Of a DNA stretch of 64,000 nucleotides, positions 1 to 8,900 are shown piece by piece (positions within the stretch are counted from its first letter, which is position 1; each line of letters starts with the position of its first letter). The stretch lies in assembly GCA_902624315.1 (NCBI GenBank), contig CACNXC010000002.1, positions 124,001 to 188,000 of the forward strand, written 5' to 3'. A program made the position numbers and the translations under genes. This DNA comes from an uncultured Pelagibacteraceae bacterium. GTDB lineage: Bacteria; Pseudomonadota; Alphaproteobacteria; Pelagibacterales; Pelagibacteraceae. A model generated the notes under the pieces. That model was not told the origin of the DNA. It searched no databases and was given only the letters and a program-made list of their open reading frames with translations.

Positions 1-83
1 TCAGTTTTGATTAATCTTCTTCCATAGAGAATACAGCCAATTACTGCAAAAAAAATTAAAAAGGTGACGATTTGAGTTAACAT
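1..83 (-). CDS. ABC transporter permease, N-terminal fragment (tauC-like)
   Basis: Only the first 27 codons are in the window; the gene runs off the left edge. The ATG lies at 83, directly abutting the stop codon of the ATPase gene (84), so it is the third gene of a minus-strand transporter operon. The visible residues start MLTQIVTFLIFF and form one hydrophobic segment followed by a basic stretch (YGRRLIK), as expected for the first membrane helix of a permease. No permease signature motif is visible. The call as TauC/SsuC-type permease rests on position after tauA-tauB-like genes. Confidence 0.6.
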   Translation of the reverse strand, partial: MLTQIVTFLIFFAVIGCILYGRRLIKT

Positions 84-881
84 TTAATTATCTTTCCCCA
101 TAATTTCTTCTTCCATATTCCAAATCATCTCTAATATTTCTTCACGTTTCGCAGAAAAATCTTTGTTTTTTTTAATCTCTCTTAGATCTTCTTTCAGTCC
201 CATAGAGGCAAATGGAAGATTATATTCTTTATGAATTCTACCTGGTCGAGGTGCCATCACATATAATCTCTCACCAAGTAAAAGAGCTTCTTCAACTGAG
301 TGGGTAATTAAAATAATTGTTTTACCTGTCTCTTTCCAAATTTTCAAAACTAGAGACTGCATTTTTTCTCTTGTTAATGCATCAAGGGCTCCTAAAGGTT
401 CATCCATTAAGATTAGATCGGGATCATTAATCAAACATCTTGCAAGAGCAACTCTTTGCTGCATACCCCCAGAAAGTTGATAGGTTGGGGTGTTACCAAA
501 ACCTTTTAAGCCAACTATTTCCAACCATTCATCAACTTTTTTTTGAGTTTCAATTGGATCTTTTTTTTTCATTCTTAATCCAAAGTTGACATTTTCAGCA
601 ACTGTTAGCCATTCAAACAAAGCACCTTGTTGGAAAACCATTCCTCTCTCTACACCGGGTCCATCAATCTCTTTACTATTTAAAGTAATACTTCCGGAAG
701 TTGGTCGAATAAATCCTGCAGTAATATTTAATAAGGTTGTTTTTCCACAACCTGATGGTCCAAGAACTGTTAATAGTTCTCCTTTTTTAAGAGTAAAATT
801 TAAATCTTTTAGAGCGTGAACAGTTTCTCCTTTTGGAGTTTTGAAAATCATATTAAGATTTTGAGAAACTAGATCACTCAT
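84..881 (-). CDS. tauB: ABC transporter ATP-binding protein, taurine/nitrate/sulfonate type
   Basis: This 265-residue protein is a complete ABC ATPase. It has Walker A GPSGCGKT at residues 41-48, a Q-loop near VFQQ (83-86), the signature LSGG at 137-140, Walker B LILMDEP at 157-163 and the switch histidine at 195. The sequence and length fit the TauB/SsuB/NrtD group, which energises uptake of sulfonates and related oxyanions on the cytoplasmic face of the membrane. It sits between the binding-protein gene (tauA-like) and the permease. A terminator-like hairpin in the 90-nt gap to tauA suggests less message for this gene than for the binding protein. Taurine as substrate is inferred from the divergent aminotransferase-alanine dehydrogenase pair. 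Confidence 0.85.
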   Translation of the reverse strand: MSDLVSQNLNMIFKTPKGETVHALKDLNFTLKKGELLTVLGPSGCGKTTLLNITAGFIRPTSGSITLNSKEIDGPGVERGMVFQQGALFEWLTVAENVNFGLRMKKKDPIETQKKVDEWLEIVGLKGFGNTPTYQLSGGMQQRVALARCLINDPDLILMDEPLGALDALTREKMQSLVLKIWKETGKTIILITHSVEEALLLGERLYVMAPRPGRIHKEYNLPFASMGLKEDLREIKKNKDFSAKREEILEMIWNMEEEIMGKDN

Positions 882-909
882 TTGTTCACTTTATATTAGA
901 ATTTATAGT

Positions 910-950
910 AAAAAAATAGGCACCAATTTAATAAAAAATTGGCGCCTATT
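910..950 (-). terminator. Terminator-like hairpin between tauA and tauB
   Basis: Read on the minus strand, AATAGGCGCCAATTT pairs with AAATTGGTGCCTATT (15 positions, one G-U wobble) around a 6-nt loop, and is followed by a run of U. It follows the tauA stop (972) and precedes the tauB start (881), so it should end part of the transcripts after the binding-protein gene. Confidence 0.8.
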
Positions 951-971
951 AAAATTTTAATTACCTTTAGA

Positions 972-1913
972 TTATAAAGGTAAGAAACTTGTATCTACGT
1001 TTCCTCTTGGTGTTCCCATTCCTTTTAGGAATGCATCAAGATTTCCACTTTCCATAGAACTTTTTGTTTCCTCTGGAGTTAGAAATTTGAAACCACTTAA
1101 AGTTTCTTTCATGTCAGGAATTTTCATTTCTGAAGCTTTTGACATTGCATTCATATCGCTTTTTCCAGCTCTATATCTTGCATTAGCTTCATGAGTTACT
1201 TCGATGAAAGTTCTTAACATTCCTGGGTTTTCCTTCATAAACTTTGTGGTTACAGAAGTAATATCAATCCCTAGGATACCTGCATCTCTAGCTTCTTGAA
1301 CAGTTAATAATCTAGATCCAACTGCAGTAGCAGCTTTAATAGAATTACCACCAAATAAACATGCCATTACAACATCACCGCTTACTAAAGCAGCAGCACC
1401 TTCTTCAGGGTCCATTTGAATGATATCCATTTTTTTTCTATCTGCCCCAACAACTTTCATACTCTCATCAAAAACATATTCCGCCATTGTTCCAAGTGGA
1501 ACAGCAACTTTTTTACCTTCTAATTCAGTTGCGTTGGCTTTTGTAATTCCAGATGCATTAGATGTAACACAAGTTGTTCCTCCCATTCCGTATTCCATTG
1601 CAATATCAACTAATTTGATAGGTGCTTTAGATTTTACAGCGTTAATGAATGGAACTAAACCTTGAGAATATGAAATATCAATATCTCCTGCTAACATCGC
1701 ATCAGTCATAGCACCACCATTAGTAAAGTTAGTCCACTTTACTGGAACCCCTAGAGCTTTTGCGAAGTTTTTCTTCATCATGTCCTCTAGATTTGGACTT
1801 GGCCACTCTAAGAAGTAAGCAACTCTAACTTCATTTGCTGCTGAATTAGCAACAGATATTGAAAGATTAAGAGCTACAAAACATCCAAGAATAAAACTTA
1901 TTATTTTTTTCAT
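972..1913 (-). CDS. tauA: Taurine-type ABC transporter periplasmic substrate-binding protein
   Basis: The 313-residue protein begins with a signal peptide (basic MKK, hydrophobic core, cleavage probably after the NSA/A region near residue 24-25). The mature part fits the TauA/SsuA/NMT1-like binding-protein family: EVRVAYFLEWPSP near the mature start, then GGAMTDAMLAGDIDI and an LEGKKVAVPLGT segment between the lobes. It would capture the substrate in the periplasm and deliver it to the permease. It is the first gene of the minus-strand operon and its promoter carries a 17-bp palindrome. Sequence alone does not separate taurine from other sulfonates or amines; the divergent tpa-ald genes make taurine most likely. 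Confidence 0.85.
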   Translation of the reverse strand: MKKIISFILGCFVALNLSISVANSAANEVRVAYFLEWPSPNLEDMMKKNFAKALGVPVKWTNFTNGGAMTDAMLAGDIDISYSQGLVPFINAVKSKAPIKLVDIAMEYGMGGTTCVTSNASGITKANATELEGKKVAVPLGTMAEYVFDESMKVVGADRKKMDIIQMDPEEGAAALVSGDVVMACLFGGNSIKAATAVGSRLLTVQEARDAGILGIDITSVTTKFMKENPGMLRTFIEVTHEANARYRAGKSDMNAMSKASEMKIPDMKETLSGFKFLTPEETKSSMESGNLDAFLKGMGTPRGNVDTSFLPL

Positions 1914-1990
1914 TTATGCCTCTTCCTTGTTTATTTATATGTTTCAATTTTAAGATTAATTTGACCTATATGTAAAACAAAAAAATGGTC

Positions 1991-2019
1991 ATTATAGTTA
2001 CACAACTTAAAGTTGTGAC
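1991..2019 (-). promoter_or_regulatory. Predicted tauA promoter
   Basis: On the minus strand, GTCACA (4 of 6 to TTGACA) is followed after exactly 17 nt by a perfect TATAAT, about 75 nt upstream of the tauA ATG. The 17-bp palindrome described separately lies across the -35/spacer region, a position suited to repression. Confidence 0.55.
2001..2017. promoter_or_regulatory. 17-bp perfect palindrome, candidate operator of the tauA/tpa divergent region
   Basis: CACAACTT and AAGTTGTG form perfect 8-bp arms around one A. The site lies in the 175-bp region between the divergent tauA and tpa genes and inside the predicted tauA promoter. A dimeric repressor or activator could control both directions from here. 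No regulator gene adjoins it. Confidence 0.6.
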
Positions 2020-2088
2020 ATTATTTTGGTGGTTAATTTAAGTTAATTAGTCTAAGGATTCATTTATTAAGTATTTTAAAATTTAATT

Positions 2089-3435
2089 ATGAGCTCAGAA
2101 AAAAGAACTTCAGTACCTAATTCACTTAATGAACATTGGATGCCATTTACATCTAATAAGGATTTTAAAGAAAATCCAAAATTAATTGTTGAGGCTAAAG
2201 GTGTTTATTTAAAAAATCATCACGGCAAAACACAAATTGATGCAAGTTCAGGATTATTTTGTAATCCTTTAGGACATGGAAGAAAAGAAATCATCGAGGC
2301 AATTACAAATCAATTAAATACTCTGGATTATTGTCAGCCGTTTCAACAAGGTTTTGGTGGTTCATTTGAATTAGCAACAAGAATTTCAAAACACACACCC
2401 GGAAACTTAAATAAAATTTTTTATACGATATGTGGATCAACTGCAGTAGAAACTGCAATTAAGATTAGTATCGCTTACCATAAAGCAAGAGGTGAGGGAC
2501 AAAGATTTAGATTTGTTGGAAGAGAACGAGCTTATCATGGAATGAACATTGGAGCCACATCAGTAGGCGGCATGATCAATAACGTTAAAGCATACGCAAG
2601 TGTATTGATGCCAGGTGTCGTTCATATGAGACATACACATTTAGATGAACATAAATTTATTTCAGGACAACCTGAAACAGGAGCTGAGATTGCAAATGAT
2701 TTAGAGAGAATTTGTACTAATTTTGGTTCTGAAAATATTGCAGCTTGTATTGTAGAACCTATTGCAGGTTCAACAGGAACATTAGTGCCACCAGTTGGAT
2801 ATTTACAAAGACTAAGAGAACTTTGTGACAAACATAAAATACTTTTAATTTTTGATGAAGTTATTACTGGTTGGGGAAGAACTGGTTCAGCTTTTGGAGC
2901 TCAAGAGTTTGGTGTAACACCTGACATAATGACAATGGCAAAAGCAACAACTAATGGGATAGTTCCTTTTGGTGTAGTTGCATGTAAAGAAGAAATTTAC
3001 GATGCAGTGATGGATAATTCTCCAAAAGGTGCAATAGAATTATTTCATGGTTATACATACTCAGGAATTCCTGTATCAGTAGCTGCAGCATTAGCCGTTC
3101 AAGATATTTTTGAAAAAGAAGATATCTTTAATAGAGCAAAAGAACTTGCTCCTTATTTCCAAGAAGGTCTATTTTCTCTTAAAGATATTGATGTAGTAGA
3201 TAACATAAGAGGTTATGGAATGATGGGTGGAATAGATATTAAAACTGATGGCAGACCTGGTAAAGCAGGTTTAGCTACTTTCAAACATTGTTACGATGCA
3301 GGAGTAAATTTCAAAGCGACTGGTGATTGTTTAATTATTGCACCAATGTTTATTTGTGAAAAAAAACACATTGATGAAATCATAGAAAAACTAAGAACTG
3401 GAATTACTAATTACGCAAAGAGTAAAAAGAATTAA
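2089..3435 (+). CDS. tpa: Omega-amino acid:pyruvate aminotransferase, probable taurine--pyruvate aminotransferase
   Basis: This 448-residue class III PLP-dependent aminotransferase has the family opening HWMPFTSNKDF, IFDEVITGWGRTG with the pyridine-N aspartate at 256, and the Schiff-base lysine at 285 in MAKATTNG. It resembles beta-alanine/omega-amino acid:pyruvate aminotransferases and taurine--pyruvate aminotransferases. It would move the terminal amino group of taurine to pyruvate, giving sulfoacetaldehyde and alanine. The next gene, alanine dehydrogenase, regenerates pyruvate, and the divergent operon imports a sulfonate-type substrate, so taurine is the best-supported donor. The gene that would process sulfoacetaldehyde (xsc) is not in this window. 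Beta-alanine or other omega-amines remain possible. Confidence 0.8.
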   Translation: MSSEKRTSVPNSLNEHWMPFTSNKDFKENPKLIVEAKGVYLKNHHGKTQIDASSGLFCNPLGHGRKEIIEAITNQLNTLDYCQPFQQGFGGSFELATRISKHTPGNLNKIFYTICGSTAVETAIKISIAYHKARGEGQRFRFVGRERAYHGMNIGATSVGGMINNVKAYASVLMPGVVHMRHTHLDEHKFISGQPETGAEIANDLERICTNFGSENIAACIVEPIAGSTGTLVPPVGYLQRLRELCDKHKILLIFDEVITGWGRTGSAFGAQEFGVTPDIMTMAKATTNGIVPFGVVACKEEIYDAVMDNSPKGAIELFHGYTYSGIPVSVAAALAVQDIFEKEDIFNRAKELAPYFQEGLFSLKDIDVVDNIRGYGMMGGIDIKTDGRPGKAGLATFKHCYDAGVNFKATGDCLIIAPMFICEKKHIDEIIEKLRTGITNYAKSKKN

Positions 3436-3444
3436 ATTTCGTTA

Positions 3445-4563
3445 ATGAGAATTGGCGTACCTAAAGAAATAAAACCTCAAGAAAATAGAATTGGCCTGAC
3501 ACCAGATAGTGTGAAAACTCTCGTTTCAGAGGGTCATGAAGTTTTAGTTGAAAATAATGGAGGTTTTGAAGCAGGTTTCGATAACGATCAGTACAAAAAT
3601 GCTGGGGCAAAAATTATAGAAAAAGCTACTGATATTTTTAATGATGCTGAGATAATTGTTAAAGTTAAAGAGCCTCAAAAAGTTGAGGTTGAAATGATTA
3701 GGGAAAATCAAATTGTTTATACCTATTTACATTTGGCTGCTGCAAAAGAATTAACTGAGGGTTTGGTAAAATCAAAAAGTATTAATATTGCCTACGAAAC
3801 CATTACAGATGACAATGGACGACTTCCTTTATTAGCACCTATGAGTGCTGTAGCTGGACGTATGTCAGTTCAAGCTGGAGCGCATTGTCTAGAAAAAAAT
3901 CAAAAAGGCAGAGGAGTTTTATTAGGAGGAGCTCCAGGCGGTGAGCCTGCAAATGTTTTAATTTTAGGTGGAGGGGTTGTAGGTGAAAATGCTGCAACAA
4001 TAGCAACCGGTATGAAGGCAAAAGTACACGTTGTCGATAAATCAGAGGCAAGATTAAAACAATTAGTTGAAATGTTTGGAGATAAAATTATTCCAGAACA
4101 AAGTGACAAAATAGACTTAAAAAAGTTAGTGGCTGAGGCAGATTTAATTGTGGGTGGAGTTTTAATCCCTGGCGCAGAGGCACCAAAATTAGTTACGAAA
4201 GATATGCTTAAATTAATGAAAAGAGGCTCTGTAATTGTTGATGTTGCAATCGATCAAGGCGGGTGTGTAGAAACAAGTAAACCCACAACTTTTAATGATC
4301 CAACTTTTATAGTGGATAATGTCGTTCATTATTGTGTAGCGAACATGCCAGGTGGAGTTCCAAGAACGTCTACTATCGCATTAAATAAAGCAACACTTCC
4401 ATATTTGGTAAAATTAGCTAATAAAGGTTATCAAAAAGCTCTTGGTGAAGATAAAAACTTTTTAGCAGGATTAAATGTTCACAAGGGTCATGTGACTTAT
4501 AAAGCGGTTGCAGATGTTTTTGGACATGAATATGTTAATCCGGGAGATGCAATCAATAACTAA
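3445..4563 (+). CDS. ald: Alanine dehydrogenase
   Basis: The 372-residue protein matches the length and motifs of NAD-dependent alanine dehydrogenase: N-terminal MRIGVPKEIKPQENRIGLTP with substrate-binding Arg15, Lys75 in VKVKEP, His96 in TYLHLA, and the dinucleotide motif GGGVVG at 175-180. It converts alanine to pyruvate, ammonium and NADH. It starts 10 nt after tpa and ends 5 nt before the next gene, so the three are surely co-transcribed. With tpa it forms a closed pyruvate/alanine loop that releases the taurine nitrogen as ammonium in the cytoplasm. Confidence 0.93.
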   Translation: MRIGVPKEIKPQENRIGLTPDSVKTLVSEGHEVLVENNGGFEAGFDNDQYKNAGAKIIEKATDIFNDAEIIVKVKEPQKVEVEMIRENQIVYTYLHLAAAKELTEGLVKSKSINIAYETITDDNGRLPLLAPMSAVAGRMSVQAGAHCLEKNQKGRGVLLGGAPGGEPANVLILGGGVVGENAATIATGMKAKVHVVDKSEARLKQLVEMFGDKIIPEQSDKIDLKKLVAEADLIVGGVLIPGAEAPKLVTKDMLKLMKRGSVIVDVAIDQGGCVETSKPTTFNDPTFIVDNVVHYCVANMPGGVPRTSTIALNKATLPYLVKLANKGYQKALGEDKNFLAGLNVHKGHVTYKAVADVFGHEYVNPGDAINN

Positions 4564-4567
4564 TTAA

Positions 4568-7012
4568 ATGGAAAATAAACTTCCAAGTAGCACAAAAGTT
4601 GTTGTGATAGGAGGTGGGGTAGTAGGTTGCTCTGTTGCTTATCATTTAGCTAAATTTGGTTGGAAAGACACAATCCTTTTAGAAAGAGATCAATTAACGT
4701 CAGGAACAACTTGGCATGCGGCAGGCTTAGTAAGTCAATTAGGTCCAACTGCAGCAGTTACAAAAATTAGAAAATATACTTTAGATTTATATAAAGAACT
4801 TGAGAAAAAAGTTGATCATTCTGCAGGGTTAAGATTAAACGGAGCCCTTTCAATCGCTCAACATAAAGGCAGATGGCAGGAACTTCAAAGACAAGCAACG
4901 ACAGCACAACTTTATGATGTTGATGTAAGAATTTTAGATAAAAATCAAATTAAAAAAGACTACCCCATAATCAATACCGATGAAGTCATTGGAGGAATTT
5001 TAATGCCAGGCGATGGTGCTGCTGATCCTTCAGGTGTCACCCATATGCTGGCTAAAGCAGCAAGAATGGAAGGTGCACAAATTTTTGAAAAGTCACCAGT
5101 TGAGGAAATTTTAACGAAAGATGGAAAAATTTCTGGAGTTAAAGTTAAAGGTCAAAAAATTGAATGTGAATATATCGTTTTAGCCTCAGGTATGTGGTCA
5201 AGGCAAATAGGAGAAAAAGCTGGTGTCAGTATCCCATTATACCCAGCAGAACATTTTTACATCATAACTGAACCAATTGAAAATTTATCTAAAACTTTAC
5301 CAGTGGTAAGAGATTTTGATAATCGAACTTATATAAAAGAAGATGCAGGAAAAATACTCGTTGGAATTTTTGAAGGAAATTCAATTCCTGCTTGGAATAA
5401 AACTAATAAAGTTCCAGAAGATTTCTCCTTTGGTGAGTTTCAAGAAAATTTCGAACATTTTGAACCTTATTTAGCCTCAGCAATTAAAAGATTTCCAATT
5501 TTAGAAACTGCTGGAATAAGAAAATTTTTTTCAGGCCCAGAGTCTTTTACTCCTGATACCAACACTCTATTAGGAGAAGTTCCTGAGATTAAGAACTTTT
5601 TTGTATGTTGTGGGTTAAATAGCATTGGTATTGGTAGTGGTGGTGGTGTTGGTAAAGTTACAGCAGAGTGGTTGATGACTGGCCATATTAATGAAGATAT
5701 CTTTAGTTATGATATAAAAAGATTTCAAAAGTTTCATTCAGAACTAAGTTTTATCAAAAAAAGAATTACAGAGTCATTAGGAGATTTGTATGGAATGCAT
5801 TGGCCCTTTAAACAGCACAAAACTTCTCGAGATATAAAAAAACTTCCACATCATGATAATTTAAAAAGTTTTGGAGCATGCTTTGGTGTCTCTGGTGGAT
5901 ATGAAAGACCAATGTGGTTTGCACTAGATGGTGAAAAGGCAGAGTATGAATATAGTTATGACTATCAAAGCTGGTATCCCTCAGCTGAGTATGAAACAAA
6001 TAATACACTTAAAAATGTTGGGTTATTTGATCTAACTCCTTTTTCAAAGTTTGAAATTAAATCCGATAAAGCCCATCAAGAATTACAAAGAATTTGTACT
6101 GCAAATATTAAGAAAGATGTTGGCAAATGTACCTATACTCATATGTTAAATTCAGATGGCGGTATAGAGACTGATTTAACTATAGTGGCGATAGATGAAA
6201 ACCATTTTAGAATAATTAGTTCTGCCGCAACAAGAGAAAGAGACAAGCACCACATCAAAAAACATTTAAATAAAGATATTGAATTGAAAGATGTAACTGA
6301 TGATTATTGTGTTTTTGGTTTATTTGGGCCCAAAAGTAGAAATCTTTTAAGTTCATTAAGTAAAGATAATTTTGATAATGAAAATTTCAAATTTGGAACA
6401 GCAAAATTTATTTCAATCGAAGATATTAAAATTTGGACACAGAGGTTGTCTTATGTTGGGGAGTTAGGATATGAACTTTACGTTGAAGCTAATGATGCGA
6501 AAAAAATTTATGAATTAATTATAGAAAAAGGTAAAAATTTTAATCTTTCAAATTGTGGAATGCACGCAATGGATATTATGCGAATGGAAAGTGGCTTTCT
6601 TCATTGGGGTCACGACATTTCCCCTGAGGAAAATCAATATCAGGCGGGTTTATCGTTCACAATCAGTAATAAAAAAAATGTAGACTTTATCGGTAAGTCA
6701 GCTCTTGAAAAGATTGATAAAGAAAAGATTAAAACTAGATTTGCTATGTTTACATTAAAAGATAGTAAACCTGGAGAACCACTATTACTTCATGATGAGC
6801 CTATTTATTTAGAAGATAAGATAATAGGAAGATCAACTTCAGGAAATTACTCTTTTAACTTTAAGAAAAATCTGACTTTTGGTTACATCAAAAACGATTT
6901 TTCCAATGAAAAATTGAGAGATAGTAAATTATTTATAGAGATTGAGAAAAAGAAATACGAAATTGAATTGATTAACAAACCAATAAAACAGACCAATTTC
7001 AAGACAAATTAA
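4568..7012 (+). CDS. FAD-dependent dimethylglycine/sarcosine dehydrogenase-like protein with GcvT domain
   Basis: An 814-residue two-part enzyme. Residues 1 to about 370 form a DAO-type FAD domain with VVVIGGGVVG at 11-20 and TTWHAAG at 47-53, where His50 corresponds to the covalent FAD attachment site of the DMGDH family. A linker (FAO_M-like) and a folate-binding GcvT/GcvT_C half follow from about 430 to the end. Such enzymes demethylate dimethylglycine or sarcosine and pass the one-carbon unit to tetrahydrofolate. It is the third gene of the tpa-ald operon and overlaps the convergent transporter gene by 4 nt. Whether it acts on dimethylglycine, sarcosine or an amine tied to taurine metabolism cannot be told from sequence. 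Confidence 0.8.
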   Translation: MENKLPSSTKVVVIGGGVVGCSVAYHLAKFGWKDTILLERDQLTSGTTWHAAGLVSQLGPTAAVTKIRKYTLDLYKELEKKVDHSAGLRLNGALSIAQHKGRWQELQRQATTAQLYDVDVRILDKNQIKKDYPIINTDEVIGGILMPGDGAADPSGVTHMLAKAARMEGAQIFEKSPVEEILTKDGKISGVKVKGQKIECEYIVLASGMWSRQIGEKAGVSIPLYPAEHFYIITEPIENLSKTLPVVRDFDNRTYIKEDAGKILVGIFEGNSIPAWNKTNKVPEDFSFGEFQENFEHFEPYLASAIKRFPILETAGIRKFFSGPESFTPDTNTLLGEVPEIKNFFVCCGLNSIGIGSGGGVGKVTAEWLMTGHINEDIFSYDIKRFQKFHSELSFIKKRITESLGDLYGMHWPFKQHKTSRDIKKLPHHDNLKSFGACFGVSGGYERPMWFALDGEKAEYEYSYDYQSWYPSAEYETNNTLKNVGLFDLTPFSKFEIKSDKAHQELQRICTANIKKDVGKCTYTHMLNSDGGIETDLTIVAIDENHFRIISSAATRERDKHHIKKHLNKDIELKDVTDDYCVFGLFGPKSRNLLSSLSKDNFDNENFKFGTAKFISIEDIKIWTQRLSYVGELGYELYVEANDAKKIYELIIEKGKNFNLSNCGMHAMDIMRMESGFLHWGHDISPEENQYQAGLSFTISNKKNVDFIGKSALEKIDKEKIKTRFAMFTLKDSKPGEPLLLHDEPIYLEDKIIGRSTSGNYSFNFKKNLTFGYIKNDFSNEKLRDSKLFIEIEKKKYEIELINKPIKQTNFKTN

Positions 7013-7860
7013 ACTTTATTCTTAAAAAGAAAAACAAATATAAAACCAGTGATGTACATAATCAAAGCATAAGCAGCTGTTGGAGTTATGTAGACTATAT
7101 CTGTGCCAAATATTTGTGTCGAAACAAATATTGCCAAAGTTCCATTTTGTAATCCACATTCTAAAGCAATACATTTTTGTTGTTTTATTCCTGAGGCAAA
7201 AGTTTTACCAAGGTAATAGGCCACAATCATCATTGTTATATTTAGAATAAAAGTAATGAAACCTGCTTGCATTAGAAAATCTAAAAAACTTTCTCTTTCT
7301 TCATAAAATGCAGCTATAAAAAAAATAACAAATAATATTATGTTGAGTTTTTCAAATATTTTAATTTTCGAATTTACAAAATTTTCAGCAAATTTTCTTA
7401 TAATCATCCCTAAGATTACCGGAACAGTTACAACCAAAAACATTTTTAGCGCTATACCAGTCATTGAAATATTTTGAGAAATATTTGTAATTCCAAATAA
7501 ATCAGCAGATGTAAAAATTATAAGAGGAACAGTAATAATAGAAATTAAACTGATTACAGCTGTTAAAGAAATAGATAAAGCAACATCTCCATTAGCAAAT
7601 TTGGTTAATATATTAGATGTAACTCCACCTGGTGCAGCAGCGATAATCATAACTCCAATTGCTATTTCAGGTGGTACTTTTAAAATAATAATTAATAAGT
7701 AAGCAACTAATGGAAGAATAATTAATTGAGAAAAAAAACCTACAAAAAAATCCTTTGGAGTTTTTAATACTCTTGTAAAATCCTCAATCTTTAATCCCAA
7801 ACCTAAACCCAACATTATTAATGCGAGTATGATAGGTGCTATTTTTGTTACTATCTCCAT
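7009..7860 (-). CDS. BASS-family (bile acid:sodium symporter-like) membrane transporter
   Basis: The 283-residue protein is almost entirely hydrophobic with about nine to ten membrane segments. It carries the family-typical AAAPGGVTSNILTKFANGD in the middle and ECGLQNGTLAIF in the second half. These are conserved features of the BASS/SBF family, sodium-coupled importers of organic anions. It lies 43 nt downstream of the winged-helix regulator gene on the same strand, so the regulator may control its own operon including this transporter. The substrate is unknown; bile acids are not expected in this setting, and small 2-oxo acids are known substrates of some relatives. Confidence 0.85.
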   Translation of the reverse strand: MEIVTKIAPIILALIMLGLGLGLKIEDFTRVLKTPKDFFVGFFSQLIILPLVAYLLIIILKVPPEIAIGVMIIAAAPGGVTSNILTKFANGDVALSISLTAVISLISIITVPLIIFTSADLFGITNISQNISMTGIALKMFLVVTVPVILGMIIRKFAENFVNSKIKIFEKLNIILFVIFFIAAFYEERESFLDFLMQAGFITFILNITMMIVAYYLGKTFASGIKQQKCIALECGLQNGTLAIFVSTQIFGTDIVYITPTAAYALIMYITGFIFVFLFKNKV

Positions 7861-7903
7861 GACCCCTCTGTTAATAGTATAACTTTTATAATTTATTTAA
7901 GAT

Positions 7904-8884
7904 TTATGAAATTACAAGAAGATTTAGAACTTTACGTATAAATTTAGCTTTAAACTTAAAAGCTTCAGTTTGGTAAGGTAAAATTTTCTTAAAATTGAAT
8001 GAGGATAAAGTATACTGTTTTTTCTCATTAAGTTTTATCAAATCATTTTTTATTAAGTATTTGCATTTTCTTATTACTGTTGCTCTTGGTATTAATGTCA
8101 TGTCTGAAATAGACATTGCGCTTATACCTGAAGATGAGCCAACATTATCAATTAGTATTTTACTTGCAGCACCATGATCTAGTGGTAATTTTTTTGTTTC
8201 TATATTTTTTAAATTTTTGGTTACGTTCAATGATTGATTCATACAAATAGTTCCCCAGACATGAAACGTGCTTAGATCTTGCATGAATTTGTGATACCCA
8301 ATTACTAATGGTATTTGCATTCGATAAAACCACCGCCAACATAATGTAAATTTTTTTTTGATTAAACTTTCAATTAACTTGACATCAACTTTTTTTGAAA
8401 AATGCTTATCTCTATATAAAGCTTCAGCCACTAATAAGATATATTTTGATGAAAGTTTAATTTGATTTTGAGGTTTAACAAAAGCAAAAGCTTTACTATC
8501 AATAACAATTTTTTTTTTGTCTCTTTTAATAACACCCTCTTTCTCAAGTTCTAAAACTTTTCTTCTTATCGTTTCTTTTGGCAGATCTAATTTTTCACAT
8601 AGTTCAGTAATACTAAACTTATCTATTTGAACATATGATTTAGAATAATAATCATCATACGATTGCTGAATATTCATTTGATCATAAAATTGAAGTGTTT
8701 TTTCTATAAGTGAAATTATAATCATGTATTTGTAGTGATCATTAAAAGCCCAGTACACATTGTTCATCCAATTCCACTGATGTGATATCCATTCATTAGC
8801 TAATTCAGAGTAGTTATTCATTATACTTTCATAAACCTGATCGTCGGTTAAGGTTTTACTGAAATCGATTTGTTCTAAACTCAT
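7904..8884 (-). CDS. Double winged-helix DNA-binding protein, probable transcriptional regulator
   Basis: I chose the internal ATG (MSLEQIDF, 326 residues) over the track start at 8929, because the longer start would place the start codon inside the -35 box of a strong promoter. Two winged-helix segments are visible. One is near residues 90-145 (ITELCEKLDLPKETIRRKVLELEKEGVI) and a second near 255-310 (ISAMSISDMTLIPRATVIRKCKYLIKNDLI); both have the helix-turn-helix plus wing pattern of MarR/GntR-like domains. Between them lies an aromatic-rich region of unknown fold. I do not recognise a named family. Direct repeats in its own promoter suggest autoregulation, with the BASS transporter downstream as a likely target. 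Confidence 0.65.
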   Translation of the reverse strand: MSLEQIDFSKTLTDDQVYESIMNNYSELANEWISHQWNWMNNVYWAFNDHYKYMIIISLIEKTLQFYDQMNIQQSYDDYYSKSYVQIDKFSITELCEKLDLPKETIRRKVLELEKEGVIKRDKKKIVIDSKAFAFVKPQNQIKLSSKYILLVAEALYRDKHFSKKVDVKLIESLIKKKFTLCWRWFYRMQIPLVIGYHKFMQDLSTFHVWGTICMNQSLNVTKNLKNIETKKLPLDHGAASKILIDNVGSSSGISAMSISDMTLIPRATVIRKCKYLIKNDLIKLNEKKQYTLSSFNFKKILPYQTEAFKFKAKFIRKVLNLLVIS

Positions 8885-8900
8885 AAAATTTGAATTCGAG

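Noticed and set aside
3839-4109. Two minus-strand ORFs inside ald
   Set aside because: Shadows of a well-supported alanine dehydrogenase; no motif of their own.
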